Source: Paragordius varius (Eukaryota; Nematomorpha). From it: 64,000 nt of DNA. The position numbers and the translations under genes were made by a program. Shown here in pieces: positions 37,654 through 47,952 of the stretch; the stretch's first letter is position 1; each line of letters starts with the position of its first letter. Location: contig OZ176054.1 of NCBI GenBank assembly GCA_964247055.1, positions 5,952,001 through 6,016,000 on the forward strand, given 5' to 3'. The notes below the pieces were generated by a model that was given only the letters and a program-made list of their open reading frames with translations, was not told the DNA's origin and did not search any database.

Positions 37654-40600
37654 ATGTTAAAATCCTTAGATACCATCAAAGCCTCATGGCAAATATTTGG
37701 TAGTCTATGCGTTCAAAGACCTCCCATTATATCGGAACCCAAAAATATTATAGAGCTAAAATATGAAAAATTATGTGATAAAATTGAATTGGCACATAGT
37801 TTAAAGTCTGACTTTGAATTAAAAAGGGAGGCTGAATTGTAAGTATATCTTATATTTTAGAAAACTAAAAAAATCAGAAGTGGTTCATGATAAAAAAGAT
37901 GATCTTATGACAACTTTAGAACTTGAAGATATGTATAATGATGAATTAAACAAATTTCATACCAATTCAGCGCTACCAATAAAATATTCTATTAATAGTC
38001 ACCCAAGTCAAAAAGTTTTTTTATTTTTACCCCAGCAATTGGGTCAAAATCTACATTTAATATTTCCACTTAAATTATGGTCATTAAATGAAACTTTAGT
38101 TCAGGTTATAAATTTTGATATATGTTTAAGCCACATGGCTCTCTCTGATAATTAAATATTTATTTTTATCCATGTTATCTATTTTAAATATGGGATTTCA
38201 GTGCGATTACAAGTTTTGCATATGATAATTTTTATTAATACCAAATCATAAAGGGCTATAACTAAACTTTGTTTAAATATAAGGTAATCTATATATTTAT
38301 AAAAATGGAAAGTGGTGGCTTTGTGATCTGTTTCCTGAAAACCGGTAGACTTATTCAAATCCAATGTCGAAAAAATATAATCATTAATGGATGCCCCGAC
38401 AATAGCTTCGCGCATTTTTGAATTAGGTCCCCAGTTCGGGCCCACCCCGTGTAAAATACAGGTTTTTTTTGAAAAGACAAGTCCATAAAAATCATTACTT
38501 TGAGACAATTTTCCGGAAAACCTGTTGGACCATTCGATTCAAATATGTTTTAACTTATTTTCGATTGCGCCGAACATGGTCAGCTCGCTTTTTTAATTTA
38601 GGCTCTCTTTTTACCCACTCCCCCATAAAATACTATTTTTTTCAAAAAAACAAAGTCCACAAAAATAATTTTTTGAATCTATTTTTCGCCCAAGTATAAG
38701 ACCGTAAAAATCATTAAGTATTCCAGGTATTCCCTGTTAAAAGTCAAAAATTTTAGTCAGCGTTTCTTTGATGATAGCTGCTGGGTAAGGAGATACCCTC
38801 TAAAAACTGACCCGTCATATCGAAATGGCCTGCCTTTGGAGCTAAATTTCAGAAAATCTATCATGTCATACGAGTTCAATAGCTGCTTAAAGTATTACCC
38901 GTAATAAGGTGAAAATTTAGATCGTGCGGTTTTTTAAAATTAGTCGTTTATTAGGCCCTTCACGCCCTGAAAAAGGCGCCACCATAGAATCATTTTTTAA
39001 TTTTGAGGCAATTTTTCCAAAAACTTATAAGAGTATATGGAATCAATCATGATTTCAGGTATTCTCCGTAAAATGACAAAAATTTTAATCAAACGCTTTT
39101 TTGTATCAGCCTTTGGCTAGGGAGCTACCCGCCAAAAACTGCGCCACTATATAGAAATTACGTTGTTTTGAAAGAAAACCTATCAGACCATATGAGTTCA
39201 ATAGGTGCTTAAAATTACCCGTAAAAAGGCAAAAATTTAAGTCGAGCGGATTTTTTAAATTAGCGGTTAAATAGGCTCTGGGTAGGGGGCTACCCGCGTA
39301 AAAATGGGTCACCATATCGATACAGCATGTCTTTGGAGCCAAATTTCAGTAAACTTATAGACTATGTGAGTTTAATAAGGGTCTAAAATCTTTATTACCC
39401 CTAAGAAACAAGATTTTAACATAGGAAGTTATTTCAATGAGTCGCTAAAAAAAGTTTTACGCCCTGAAAAATTCGCCGCCATAGAACATTTTTTTAGTTT
39501 TGAAGCAATATTTCCAAGAACTTATAGGAACATATGGACATTATATTTCCAAATATTTTCCATATAAGGACAAAAATTTTGCCCGACGCTTTTTTATACC
39601 TGCCTCTAGGTAAGAAGCTACCCGCCAAAAACTACGCCACTATAATTGCGTTGTTTTTGAACTAATTCTAAGAAAACATATGGCATATGAGCTCATATAA
39701 AGTTTGAAGTATTATTAGTAACTAGATAAAAATTAAGGTCAGGCCTTTTTTTAGCCGTTGATTGCCCTAAAAATACGCCATTATAAAACGGTTTAGTGTT
39801 GAGGTATTTTTTCGAAAAACCCATGAGGCGATAGTCTCAAAGATGATTCCAAATATTTTCCCTATAAAGGCAAAAAATTTAACCTAGCGCTTTTTCCATA
39901 TAGGCCTATGGGTAGGGGTCTACCGATTTAAAACTGAGACACCATACAAAATGGCATGGCTTTGGAGCTAATTTTCAAAAAACTTAAGAAGCCCTACGAG
40001 TTCAATATAGGCTTTAAATATTACACATAAAAAGATAAAAATTTAGTATAGCGGCTTTTTCCGTTTAGCCGTCAATTTGCGGCCTTTACACCAGTAAACA
40101 ATATATTAATATGAATGCAGTTTTGAAACTTCTATGAAGCACCTTTTCAAAAATCCTATGAGATCATAGCTATTAAATAATGTTTCGAAATATCCACATA
40201 TATGGATCATTTTATTAATCCCTTTTCAAATAGCCCCCCCCCCCCCCCTCAGAAGTCCGAACTTCCTCGGGCTGCCTAGCAGCACGAGATTTACGCTAAG
40301 TTTAAATAAAAAGATATACTTAATTTACCTCAACCTCGCCGAATACTGAAATCGAAAATGCCTATTTTTGTAGAGCAATCTCTCACCCTAGTTATGTCAC
40401 AATATATTAGTATATTGAATAATTTAAGCTGGTCACATTTAAATGTACGAAAACTTTTATTTTTAAAGACTGCAGAAAAGGCATTTCAGAATCATTGTAA
40501 ATCTGGAACCAAACTAAAACCTATTATTGTTTCTAATGCTCCAGTTGGCGTCTACAAATATAAATACCCAGTGCCTGTCCAAAGGATAACCAAACATATT

Positions 40601-40870
40601 GGAGCCAAAGTAATTGTTACTATTATAAATAATAAAGTGTATAATTTAATAAAATATAGTTCTGGATTTTAAATTATTTATATTAAATATGAAATATTTT
40701 TATTTCTATAGATGTTTTTCTTTATGGCATACATTAACTCCAAAGACTTTAATTTCTTTGAAAAAGAATCCCATTCCGATCTCTATAAGTGGTTAAACAA
40801 GGAAGAAATGAAAGCACAACTGAAAAAGACATATTATAATGCAATAGAGCCATTTATATTGGCCAAATAA
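37654..40870 (+). CDS. MRPL46: Mitochondrial ribosomal protein L46 (mL46), four exons
   Basis: Encodes a protein of the large mitoribosomal subunit with a Nudix-like fold. Proposed exons: 37654-37838, 37861-38104, 40376-40609 and 40712-40870. They join in phase to 273 residues, close to the roughly 280 of animal MRPL46. Matches in order: SWQIFGSLCVQRPPIIS near the N-terminus, DLMTTLELEDMY (exon 2), LIFPLKLWSLNETL, then SNAPVGVYKYKYPVP and the GAK|MFFFMA junction between exons 3 and 4, and DLYKWLNKEEM before the C-terminus. The ATG at 37654 leaves only a short presequence, so an upstream start is possible. Intron 1 is only 22 nt (GTAAGT to TTTTAG). Intron 2 is 2.27 kb because a Helitron sits in it. 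Intron 3 is 102 nt. AATAAA near 40900 may be the polyadenylation signal. A broken duplicate of the 5' end lies at 4676-4930. Confidence 0.9.
37839..37860 (+). other. 22-nt intron of MRPL46
   Basis: The 22 nt start GTAAGTATAT and end TATTTTAG. Removing them joins exon 1 (REAEL, split codon TT|A) to KLKKSEVVHDKKDD in the frame that matches MRPL46 on both sides. The intron contains an in-frame stop if read through (GAATTGTAA). It has room for almost nothing beyond the splice sites and a branch point. Confidence 0.85.
38288..40299 (+). mobile_element. Non-autonomous Helitron, copy 2 (about 2.0 kb), inside MRPL46 intron 2
   Basis: It starts TCTATATATTTATAAA after a flanking A and ends with the hairpin CTCGGGCTGC/GCAGCACGAG, ATTTACG and CTAA. 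The other copies end CTAG, and both fit the CTRR rule. A poly-C tract (about 40230-40247) and the inner hairpin precede the end. It carries no Rep/helicase frame. The inner part (38790-40080) consists of degenerate tandem units: blocks with GGGAGCTACCCGCCAAAAACTG alternate with blocks containing CTTTGGAGC and CATATCGA. Like-type blocks recur at about 300-490 bp. It lies in the sense direction in the intron. Confidence 0.75.
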
Positions 40871-40929
40871 ATGTTTTAAATATATATTTTGTTATTAATA
40901 AAATAATTAAGCCTTTTGTTTTGAGGGAT

Positions 40930-41510
40930 ATGTGCTTTTGTTTTAGTATGTATTTTAGCTATGATATTTTCCCCAGGTACGATTTATTATTGCATTGATT
41001 GCGCTATTGTTTGATAAGTCTGATGTTATTTTATCGCGAAGATAGGTAAACTCGGTTACCACTTCAAAGCTTGAGTTATTAAGGGTTATGTGCTTAATTG
41101 GTGGGGGCGTTCAATGCTGCACGCATGATTCACGTTTGAAAATTATCTGTTCGGATAGTTTGCCGGTAATGTTTGTATATTTTTTGTGACACCTTTTTTA
41201 CCTGCAGAGCAGAGAATAGAATCAAATATATTTAATCCGCAAACTCCGCATAAGTATTTAATTTCGTTGTGGGCGCCCGTTATCAGAATTTTACTTTTAT
41301 TTTCATTTATTCTGAATCCATATTTGGTTAGCTGTTGTTGCCATTGTATAAACATTTTTTCTAAGTCTGAAATCGAGGTTGCGGTAAGCACTATGTCATC
41401 TGCATATATACTTTCATATGGCAGATTTAACCGAATATCGCGAGTAACAGCGTCTAATGTAATAAACAGCAAGGGGCTTAAGGCTAATCCCTGAGGAGTC
41501 CTACTTTAAT
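40930..41510 (-). pseudogene. LINE relic: reverse transcriptase C-terminal part with zinc motif
   Basis: On the minus strand SPLLFITLDAVTRDI is followed by the catalytic YADDIVLTATS, then KYGFRINENKSKILITG, a CGVCG zinc-type motif with a second cysteine pair degenerated, and finally FEVVTEFTYLRDKITSD near 41050. This order (RT palm, thumb, CxxC insertion, FTYLG block) is typical of a group of animal LINEs. The frame shifts near 41200-41150 and both ends are missing. Confidence 0.75.
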
Positions 41511-41599
41511 TTCAAAGGAATCGGAATCTCCCATATGCATTCTGACAAATGTTTTAGAATTTTGATAGAGAAGCATAATAACTTGAAATTATTTATAAA

Positions 41600-42010
41600 A
41601 TGGGCATCAGACTTTGGCATATGCCACAGAAACCATAACTCAGAAAAAACGTTTCATCAGCGCGGAAAATCGCATACTACGCCTGATGTCAACGCAACTA
41701 AATCTCCAAGATATTAGCAATCACATACAAATGGAGCCAAAAGACAAATTCCTCCAATTCAAAAGAATGAGGTACTACGGTCACTTTGACCGTATGAATC
41801 CTGACATCCGATCAGGACCTCATTCGACATCATTCCACCCGGTAACAATAAGCCCGGTCGTCCACGTTTAACCTGGGCTAAAAAGATTGATCTGGATTTC
41901 CAACAACTCAAACTGCTAAAAACAGATTGTATTGATAAAGAACTATTTCACAAAAAGTTGGATTGCTTACGATGGTGCACCATCAAAGCTTACTGTTAAA
42001 CAACAACAAC
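41600..42010 (+). pseudogene. LINE relic: C-terminal end on the plus strand
   Basis: The plus strand encodes ENRILRLMSTQLNLQDI, FKRMRYYGHFDRM and, after a frame change, RPGRPRLTWAKKID, ending LRWCTIKAYC before a stop and an (AAC)n tail (42000-42012). This is the C-terminal GHxxRM and GRPRxxW signature of RTE-like LINEs, truncated at the 5' side. It belongs to a different element from the minus-strand relic beside it. Confidence 0.7.
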
Positions 42011-42199
42011 ATTAATAATTAAATGTATAATATAATAATAATGTCCCACTAATCAATCCTATATTAACAATTCAATATAAAGTTATTCATCTAGTCAACA
42101 TTGGATTTAATTTTATTAACCAAAAAATCGTTGTATCCAAATGAGCGTTTAAATTTTTTGAATAAGTATTATTGGTGATATAGATATATATCTTAATTT

Positions 42200-42590
42200 A
42201 ATCCATGGAATCCCAGTATCTGGACCATGCGTTTCGAGGTATGAGGGATTTAAAATCTTGTTCTTTGATTTGAGTCCAACTTGTTTTAGGACTCCCTTTT
42301 TGGTTGGGGGCAGGGATATGTAAATCAAGAATATTTTTAGCAGATGAGTCTATACTAGATCTGTCTATGCCAAAGTAACGAAGTCTATTTGTTTAAAATT
42401 ATGGGTTAAAGTTCATTTAGGTAGCATTTCATCGTACGTTTTATCATTCTGTCTTCTATTTTTAATTTTGATTCTTATGATTTTTTGATGGCCTAAGTTT
42501 TGCTAGCGTATGTAAGGGTAGGGCGGACACCCACTTTATACATATTAATTTTATTTTTTACGGTTATGTCTTTATGTGTTAATATATATC
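42200..42590 (-). pseudogene. LINE relic, minus strand, C-terminal segment
   Basis: Minus-strand frames give VGVRPTLTYASKT, NRLRYFGIDRSS and GSPKTSWTQIKEQDF, ending WDSMD and a stop. This matches the C-terminal blocks of LINE proteins. In order and strand it continues the segments at 43140-43775 and 46603-47040, so these three parts are probably one element split by later insertions. Confidence 0.65.
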
Positions 42591-42594
42591 AACA

Positions 42595-43122
42595 GCTCCT
42601 CCATGCCAGATATTAAACGCCGCATAGCATTAGAGAAGTCAGCTTCGAACAAATGACTAAATTATTGAAAAGTAAAGATAATCACTATGATAAATAAATA
42701 AAATGCATGGTTTTTCCGGGAGCGACTTATGCTGCCGAAAGATGGACACTTAAACTGAATGATAAAAAAGGATTGCAGCATTTGAAATGTGGTTTTGTAG
42801 GAGAATCTTGAATATAAGATGGTCTGACAGGGTTAAGAATGAAACAATAAGAAAATTAATATTGGAGAGTCACTTAATGGGAGCTATAATAAAAAAAAAG
42901 TTTACATATTGGGCACATTTATAAGTACATCCCTTGAGAAGGATTTGATTTTTGGAAAAGTTGAAGGGAAAAGGAAAAAAGGAAGACCGATATGACTGAA
43001 CACTGTAAAGAAGGAATCTGGTAAAGAAATATCATGGGAAAGAGATAAGTGGAGGAAACTAGTCATTTTAATTTCCAAAGGGTTGAACTCGAATTATGGA
43101 ATTACCTACCTACCTACCTACA
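42595..43122 (+). pseudogene. 5'-truncated RTE LINE copy with (CTAC)n tail
   Basis: The sequence matches the C-terminal 200 residues of the intact element at 12653-15457: MPDIKRRIAL corresponds to TPDIRKRIGL, LEKDLIFGKVEGKRKKGRP to its counterpart, and the end again passes into a 4-bp tandem tail (CTAC, 43103-43122). Several frameshifts and stops make it dead. It sits between two parts of the minus-strand LINE, so it inserted after that one. Confidence 0.8.
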
Positions 43123-43139
43123 CATTTGTTGTTTAATTA

Positions 43140-43775
43140 ACCCAGCCCAGTTTTATTCTATGTGAGATGGTTGTTTGGTATTATTATTATTACTGATACT
43201 CCTAGATAAGTGAAATTGTTCACAATTTCGAACCTAAATCTATTATAATATCCGGTGATTTAGATATGTTTGATTTCCCCAATATGCAGCTTTGGCATTT
43301 AAAATTTTTGTCATTTAATTTTCCTTTCAGGCTAGTGCATTTTTTGTAAACCCACATTTGACACGATTTACATATAATAACATTAGTTTTAACTTTGATA
43401 TTGCAGATAGATGTACCTTTGATAGTTATGCTTCCATCACTTGAATCATTATTCTGTTTTTTTTTACATTTATTTTAAGGCCATGTTCAAAACGTGAATG
43501 CTATTTGAGATATGAGTTTTTTAATTCGTGTGCTGTCTTTGGAGGCGTACAGAATGTTTCATAGTGGAATAGTTGAAATGTCTGTGTTTATAATCAATTA
43601 TTTTTATGAAAAGTAGTGGGCTTATTGTTGAGCCCTGATGGATGCCTATATTAATGTGAAAATTTGTGTTTCCGACTGGTGTTTTAACGCAACTTTAGGA
43701 ATTCTCGTACAGAAGTATAATCAATTTTATTATATATTCTTCGATGGTACCTTAATGACTCAATCATGAGATGTC
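43140..43775 (-). pseudogene. LINE relic, minus strand, RT domain B to zinc motif
   Basis: Minus-strand reading gives GNTNFHINIGIHQGSTISPLL (RT motif B), LYASKDSTRIKKLISQI where YADD is expected, HGLKINVKK, then a cysteine-rich segment (CKSCQMWVYKKCTSLKG and later FKCQSC) and FEIVNNFTYLGVS. The zinc-type insertion before the FTYLG block is the same as in 40930-41510, so the two relics belong to one LINE family. Frameshifts are present throughout. Confidence 0.7.
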
Positions 43776-45110
43776 TGGGTGTGTATGCAAATTTTAAACA
43801 TATATTTTTCATGTATGCTATAGTTTTTTGTGAGATTGGCAATCCATTAGTTACTCGAAATTTTATTTGTTTTATTTGATATCATGCAAATTATGTTCAC
43901 TTAAAAATAGTATATAAAGAGTACAAAAAAACCGAATGAATATCTTTCAAGTTTTACGTCTTATACTTTTGTTACCTTTTACATTTGGTGTCCAAGCGAT
44001 TTCCGAACTAAGCTAGTGCTAGTGGAGGTCTCACCTAAATCCGAACGAACATGACAACTCCAATTGCCGATCTCGCTAACTTATGCATCAAGAAATACAA
44101 TGATAATATCAAGTTTGAGGAATACGTAGATTATATGACAACTTTTATGGAGGCGAAAGATATCCCTGTAACAGAACAAGCTCTCAAAACTTTGCTTCCC
44201 TATGGTGGTCTATTGGTTGTGCGCAAAATAAATTAACGACTGTATCCCAAAAAAATAAAAGATGCATCATGGAGCGAGAGAATGTCAACAGGCCCAAAAG
44301 TATTTAACTCCACAAAATCGAAATTTCAAAGCAGATTTGAATTTTTTCGACTAGTGAGGAGCAACGCTGAATCTTTCACCCAATTTATTTAAGATCGCAG
44401 CCGAAGAGGCCAAATTCAATGATTCGATTGAGGAACGTATTCGGGATGCTTTCGTCATTGGTTTACGGCAACCGCTGAAATCGATATACATTCAAGGTAT
44501 ACCGATGCCGAGATCAACGGACAACCCGTGCCTCTAGAAACGATAGTGGGCACTAGCACACGAGGCTGCTAGGGCTGGCATTCACAATAATGATAATGCC
44601 AATTATAACAATGGTAATAATTTAAATCGATTACAACACACCAATAATAATAATAAGGCCATGCGTTCACGACAGCCAACAGCAAAACCCCGAACACATT
44701 CGTGCAATCGTTCTGGAAGTAGCCATTGACCAAACAAATGTGCTGCCTGGAACCCCAATTTTAATAAATGTGGAAAACCTAACCACTTCCCTAAAATGTG
44801 TAGATCAAAAAACGCTGCCAAGGATTTGTTCAACCGCCAGATCCATAGAAAAACAATGCCAACCTCACCATGGACTGTAAGAATAATGATAAACAACACA
44901 CAACAAATATTTATCTATGACACTGGAGCCGACATCAGTGTAATCATCTTTGGGACCTGGAAACAAGTTGGCAAGCCAAATATTAGACTAATACCGCCAG
45001 TAAAAGCCTATAATAATAGTATACTGCCTCTTTTGGGCGTAACAACAGTCACAGTGCAAATCAATGGGCAAAACTTGGGGGACGCAGAATGTTGTGTATT
45101 GAAAAAAAAA

Positions 45111-45359
45111 TGTAAAAGGTGACAAAAGTATAAGTCCTAAAACTTGAAAGATATTTATTCGATTTTTTTGTACTCTATACTATTTTTAAGTGAACATAAT
45201 TTGCATGATATCAAATAAAACAAATAAAATTTCGATAACTAATGGATATGTTATTTACATAATACAAAAATATAAAAATAAGACAATGCAATTCTCATAA
45301 AAAACTATAGCATACATACAAAATATATATTTAAAATTTGCATATGTAGCATCACTACA
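45111..45359 (-). repeat. Inverted LTR copy inside the fossil LTR element
   Basis: This 249-bp stretch is the reverse complement of the LTR at 46348-46597 and matches it over the full length, from TGTAGTGATG to CCTTTTACA. It replaces internal sequence between the protease and integrase parts. No target duplication is seen around it, so a rearrangement or a second partial copy is more likely than a simple solo-LTR insertion. Confidence 0.8.
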
Positions 45360-46109
45360 CCCTTTGGAGAACCGGTGTTAGGTAAACAAGCCATATCTTT
45401 GTGAAAACCGCACTTACCGATGGAATCCAAATGGCGCCTACACATTGATATAGCTGGACCAGATGGGGTATTTTCGGTTGTTGTTAATTGATAGCGCATC
45501 AAAATGGTCAGAAGGTTTATGTTAAAAAGGGTTACTTTGGTAAAAATATTGCACAAACTCGAGGAAACGCCAGTTTTCAGTTTCCGACGACGGTAGTAAG
45601 TGATAACGCTTCTTACTTCAATAATTCGCACTTTACATCAACCCTGACAAGCTTGGGAATAAGCACGTGAGGGTAACCCCCTATCATCCTATAATGGGAT
45701 GGTAGAAAGGTTAGTGGGGACCCTAAAGGGCAAGTATAAAAAATCAAAAATTATAATATTACACCGCAGGAAACTTTTAATACTACTTTATGGTCTTAGC
45801 GTAACTCAATTCACGCTACCACAAAAGAAACCCCCTTCCAACTACTCTTTAAACGAGTCTCCCAAACACCCCTGACCTGGATTAACACAAAAACAACAGC
45901 CTTAGACGCACCCCGTCCGCGTCGTGAGTTTTGCATAGACCAACGCATAATGATGAAAAACGAACAAAGTCCTGGATGGCGAGCCGGCAAGGTTGTGAAC
46001 TAGTCTCCTTTCGTACAGTGTGTGGGATCAGGTAAAGCAAAAGATTGTCAGAAAGCACGTGGACCAGTTGAAACGCGTAGACCCACCCGCCAACTCAACT
46101 ACACCGGTT

Positions 46110-46290
46110 ACTCAAAAAAAACAATAGTAATGATAGTAATAACGACAATAAGAGTAATAATAATGGTAACAATATCGATAATAATAATAATAGTAATGAC
46201 AATAATAATGATAAAATAAATGATAATAATAATAATGAAAATAGTAATGATAACATTAATAGCAATAATGACAATATCAATGAAAATCCG
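46110..46290 (+). repeat. AAT/AAC/GAT trinucleotide-rich tract
   Basis: A low-complexity tract of AAT, AAC, GAT and AGT triplets, asparagine-rich if read in one frame, lies in the 3' part of the fossil LTR element just before its 3' LTR. A shorter tract of the same kind is at 44585-44650. Confidence 0.7.
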
Positions 46291-46602
46291 CACGAGCGTC
46301 GTTAACCCGAGAGAATTCGGCGGAAGCCGGTCCGGTTCTCCTAAGACTGTAGTGATGTTACATATGCAAAAAATATATATTTTGTGTGTATGCTATAGCT
46401 TTTTGTGAGATTTGCATTGTCTTATTTTTATATTTTTGTATTATGTAAATAACATATCCATTAGTTACTCAAAATTTTATTTGTTTTATTTGATATCATG
46501 CAAATTATGTTCACTTGAAAATAGTATATAAAGAGTACAAAAAAACCGAATAAATATCTTTTAAGTTTAACGACTTATACTTTTGTTACCTTTTACACTG
46601 GG

Positions 46603-47040
46603 TATTGTGTCAAAAGCTCTCTCCAGATCTACAAAGATATGGAACAGCTTTTGACCTTTTGCTAGATATTTTCTTTCAGTCGATTTAATATGAATATGAG
46701 TTCTGAGGTGCTTTTACTTTCTTGAAAGGCGAATTGATTATTGATTGTTGCATTTTTAATATATTTTTAATGACGGTTTCAAAATCGTTCATACCGTGTT
46801 ACAATAGTTTTAATGTGCGATAATTAGAACAATCTAGGGCATCTCCCTATTTTTATAGACAGGATAGATGTAGCTTTTGTCCCATTCAGTTGGGACTGTA
46901 TTGTTTTTATAAGTCAAATTAAACAGCCTACCAAAAATTGAGTTATCGGTGTGGCCTTTAAATCTACAGAGATCTCAGAGGGGCCGTGGCTTTGTTTTTA
47001 TATCTTTTAATAATATTGCTATTTCTTTTGGGGTGAATTC
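46603..47040 (-). pseudogene. LINE relic, minus strand, RT domains before and including motif A
   Basis: Minus-strand frames give a degraded finger region, then FQESKSTSELIFILNRL (the GFxKxxST block) and KLFHIFVDLERAFDT (RT motif A). The end of this piece abuts the LTR fossil's 3' flank and the next expected RT block (motif B) lies on the other side of the LTR fossil at about 43690. The LTR element therefore inserted between motifs A and B of this LINE. Confidence 0.7.
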
Positions 47041-47059
47041 ATGTATAAGTGTTATTTGG

Positions 47060-47390
47060 TTATAACCTTAAGTTAAATTATTATTATTTATTATATAATT
47101 TATATGACATTGTATGTACAAATGGTATTCTAAATGTAGTTGTCAAGTTTATAATCTTAAGTTAAATTATTATTTATATTTTTTATGACATTGTAATTAA
47201 TAAATCTAATTATTATTATATATATGGATAATTTATATGACATTGTATTTGATACAAATAATATTCTAATTTATTATTGTAGATCCTTGCTAAAATATAT
47301 AAATACGCCTGTACCAGCACAAGGCAATCAGTTAATAAATGAACTAAATTTGAGATAATAAATTATATGTTGTTTCTATTTTAAACACCT
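47060..47390. repeat. AT-rich repeat, possible solo LTR fossil
   Basis: A motif TTTATATGACATTGTAT recurs near 47100 and 47227, with a variant near 47185. It is followed by a TATA-like TATATAAATACG and CAATCAGTTAATAAATGAAC near 47310. This promoter-like layout resembles the end of an LTR but no second copy or target duplication is in the window. Confidence 0.3.
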
Positions 47391-47394
47391 TTAA

Positions 47395-47905
47395 TACTTC
47401 GATTTAAATTGGGATATCTAAATACCCCAGACTAAATTTGAGTTAGGATTTATAAAAATTTACTCGGGAAACGGTCCCAATTTAAATTTATGCTTCTATC
47501 CTAATAAAAATTATATAAATATGTCAAAATATCTAAATAAAATTTTGTTTTGAGAAAATAGTTCCATGTCGAACTCCTTCGACGCCATTTTTATTTTACA
47601 AACTTATTGCGAAATATCATGTTTATTTGTATTATTTTTCAATTTTACCATTGCACGCATGCCACGTTGACCAAATTTTTACCTTTCGGTTTAAGCTTAA
47701 AATAAGAAATATCAAGTATTTTTGAATAAAATTTTTTATATATTTCGGTTTATTAATGTTATATAAGTGCAAGATTTTGCCATTGTTTCGATTCCTTCCA
47801 TATTTTTTAAGAATTTAATTTTAAACAGGCCTGGGGTATTTACCTACCCCAATAATCGGAGGACTAAAATGAATGTGTTGTATCCAAGTGTTAATAAGAC
47901 CTTGT
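47395..47905. mobile_element. Best-preserved copy of family X (about 510 bp, MITE-like)
   Basis: The left end reads CTTCGATTTAAATTGGGATA then TCTAAATACCCCAGAC. The right end, reverse complemented, reads TTAACACTTGGATAC and then TTGGGGTAGGTAAATACCCC. Thus both ends carry a short near-palindrome ending in ACCCCAG and a TTAACACTT-type terminus. The centre has GACGCCATTTTTATTTTACA and a GCATGCCACGTTGACC block shared with copies at 4190-4560 and 35600-37590. There is no coding capacity. Confidence 0.6.
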
Positions 47906-47952
47906 GTGGCAGGATTTTCATGTGTAGTAATCGTAGATTCAAAGTTGAATGA

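Larger units (their letters stand above)
43780..46597 (+). mobile_element. Fossil LTR retrotransposon, Ty3/gypsy-like (broken)
   Basis: LTRs lie at 43780-43983 and 46348-46597. They share the block around ATGCAAATTATGTTCACTT, a TATA-like TATATAAAGAG and the end CCTTTTACA. The 5' LTR is about 45 bp shorter. The flanks carry the same 5 bp, CTGGG (43775-43779 and 46598-46602), a 5-bp duplication as usual for this family. Between the LTRs, in order, are a gag-like start (44051), a cysteine-rich nucleocapsid-like part (about 44700-44810), an aspartic protease with YDTGADISVI (about 44920) and an integrase core fragment (about 45420-45720). Most of the reverse transcriptase region is absent. The element is broken in many places and is old or rearranged. 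An inverted LTR copy lies inside it. Confidence 0.8.

Noticed and set aside
38179-39342. Frames of 76-109 codons on both strands within the Helitron
   Set aside because: They overlap each other, show no family motifs and fall within non-coding Helitron repeats shared with copies 1 and 3.
46095-46293. Hydrophobic poly-Leu/Ile frames on the minus strand
   Set aside because: They are the complement of a trinucleotide-rich tract within the fossil LTR element.
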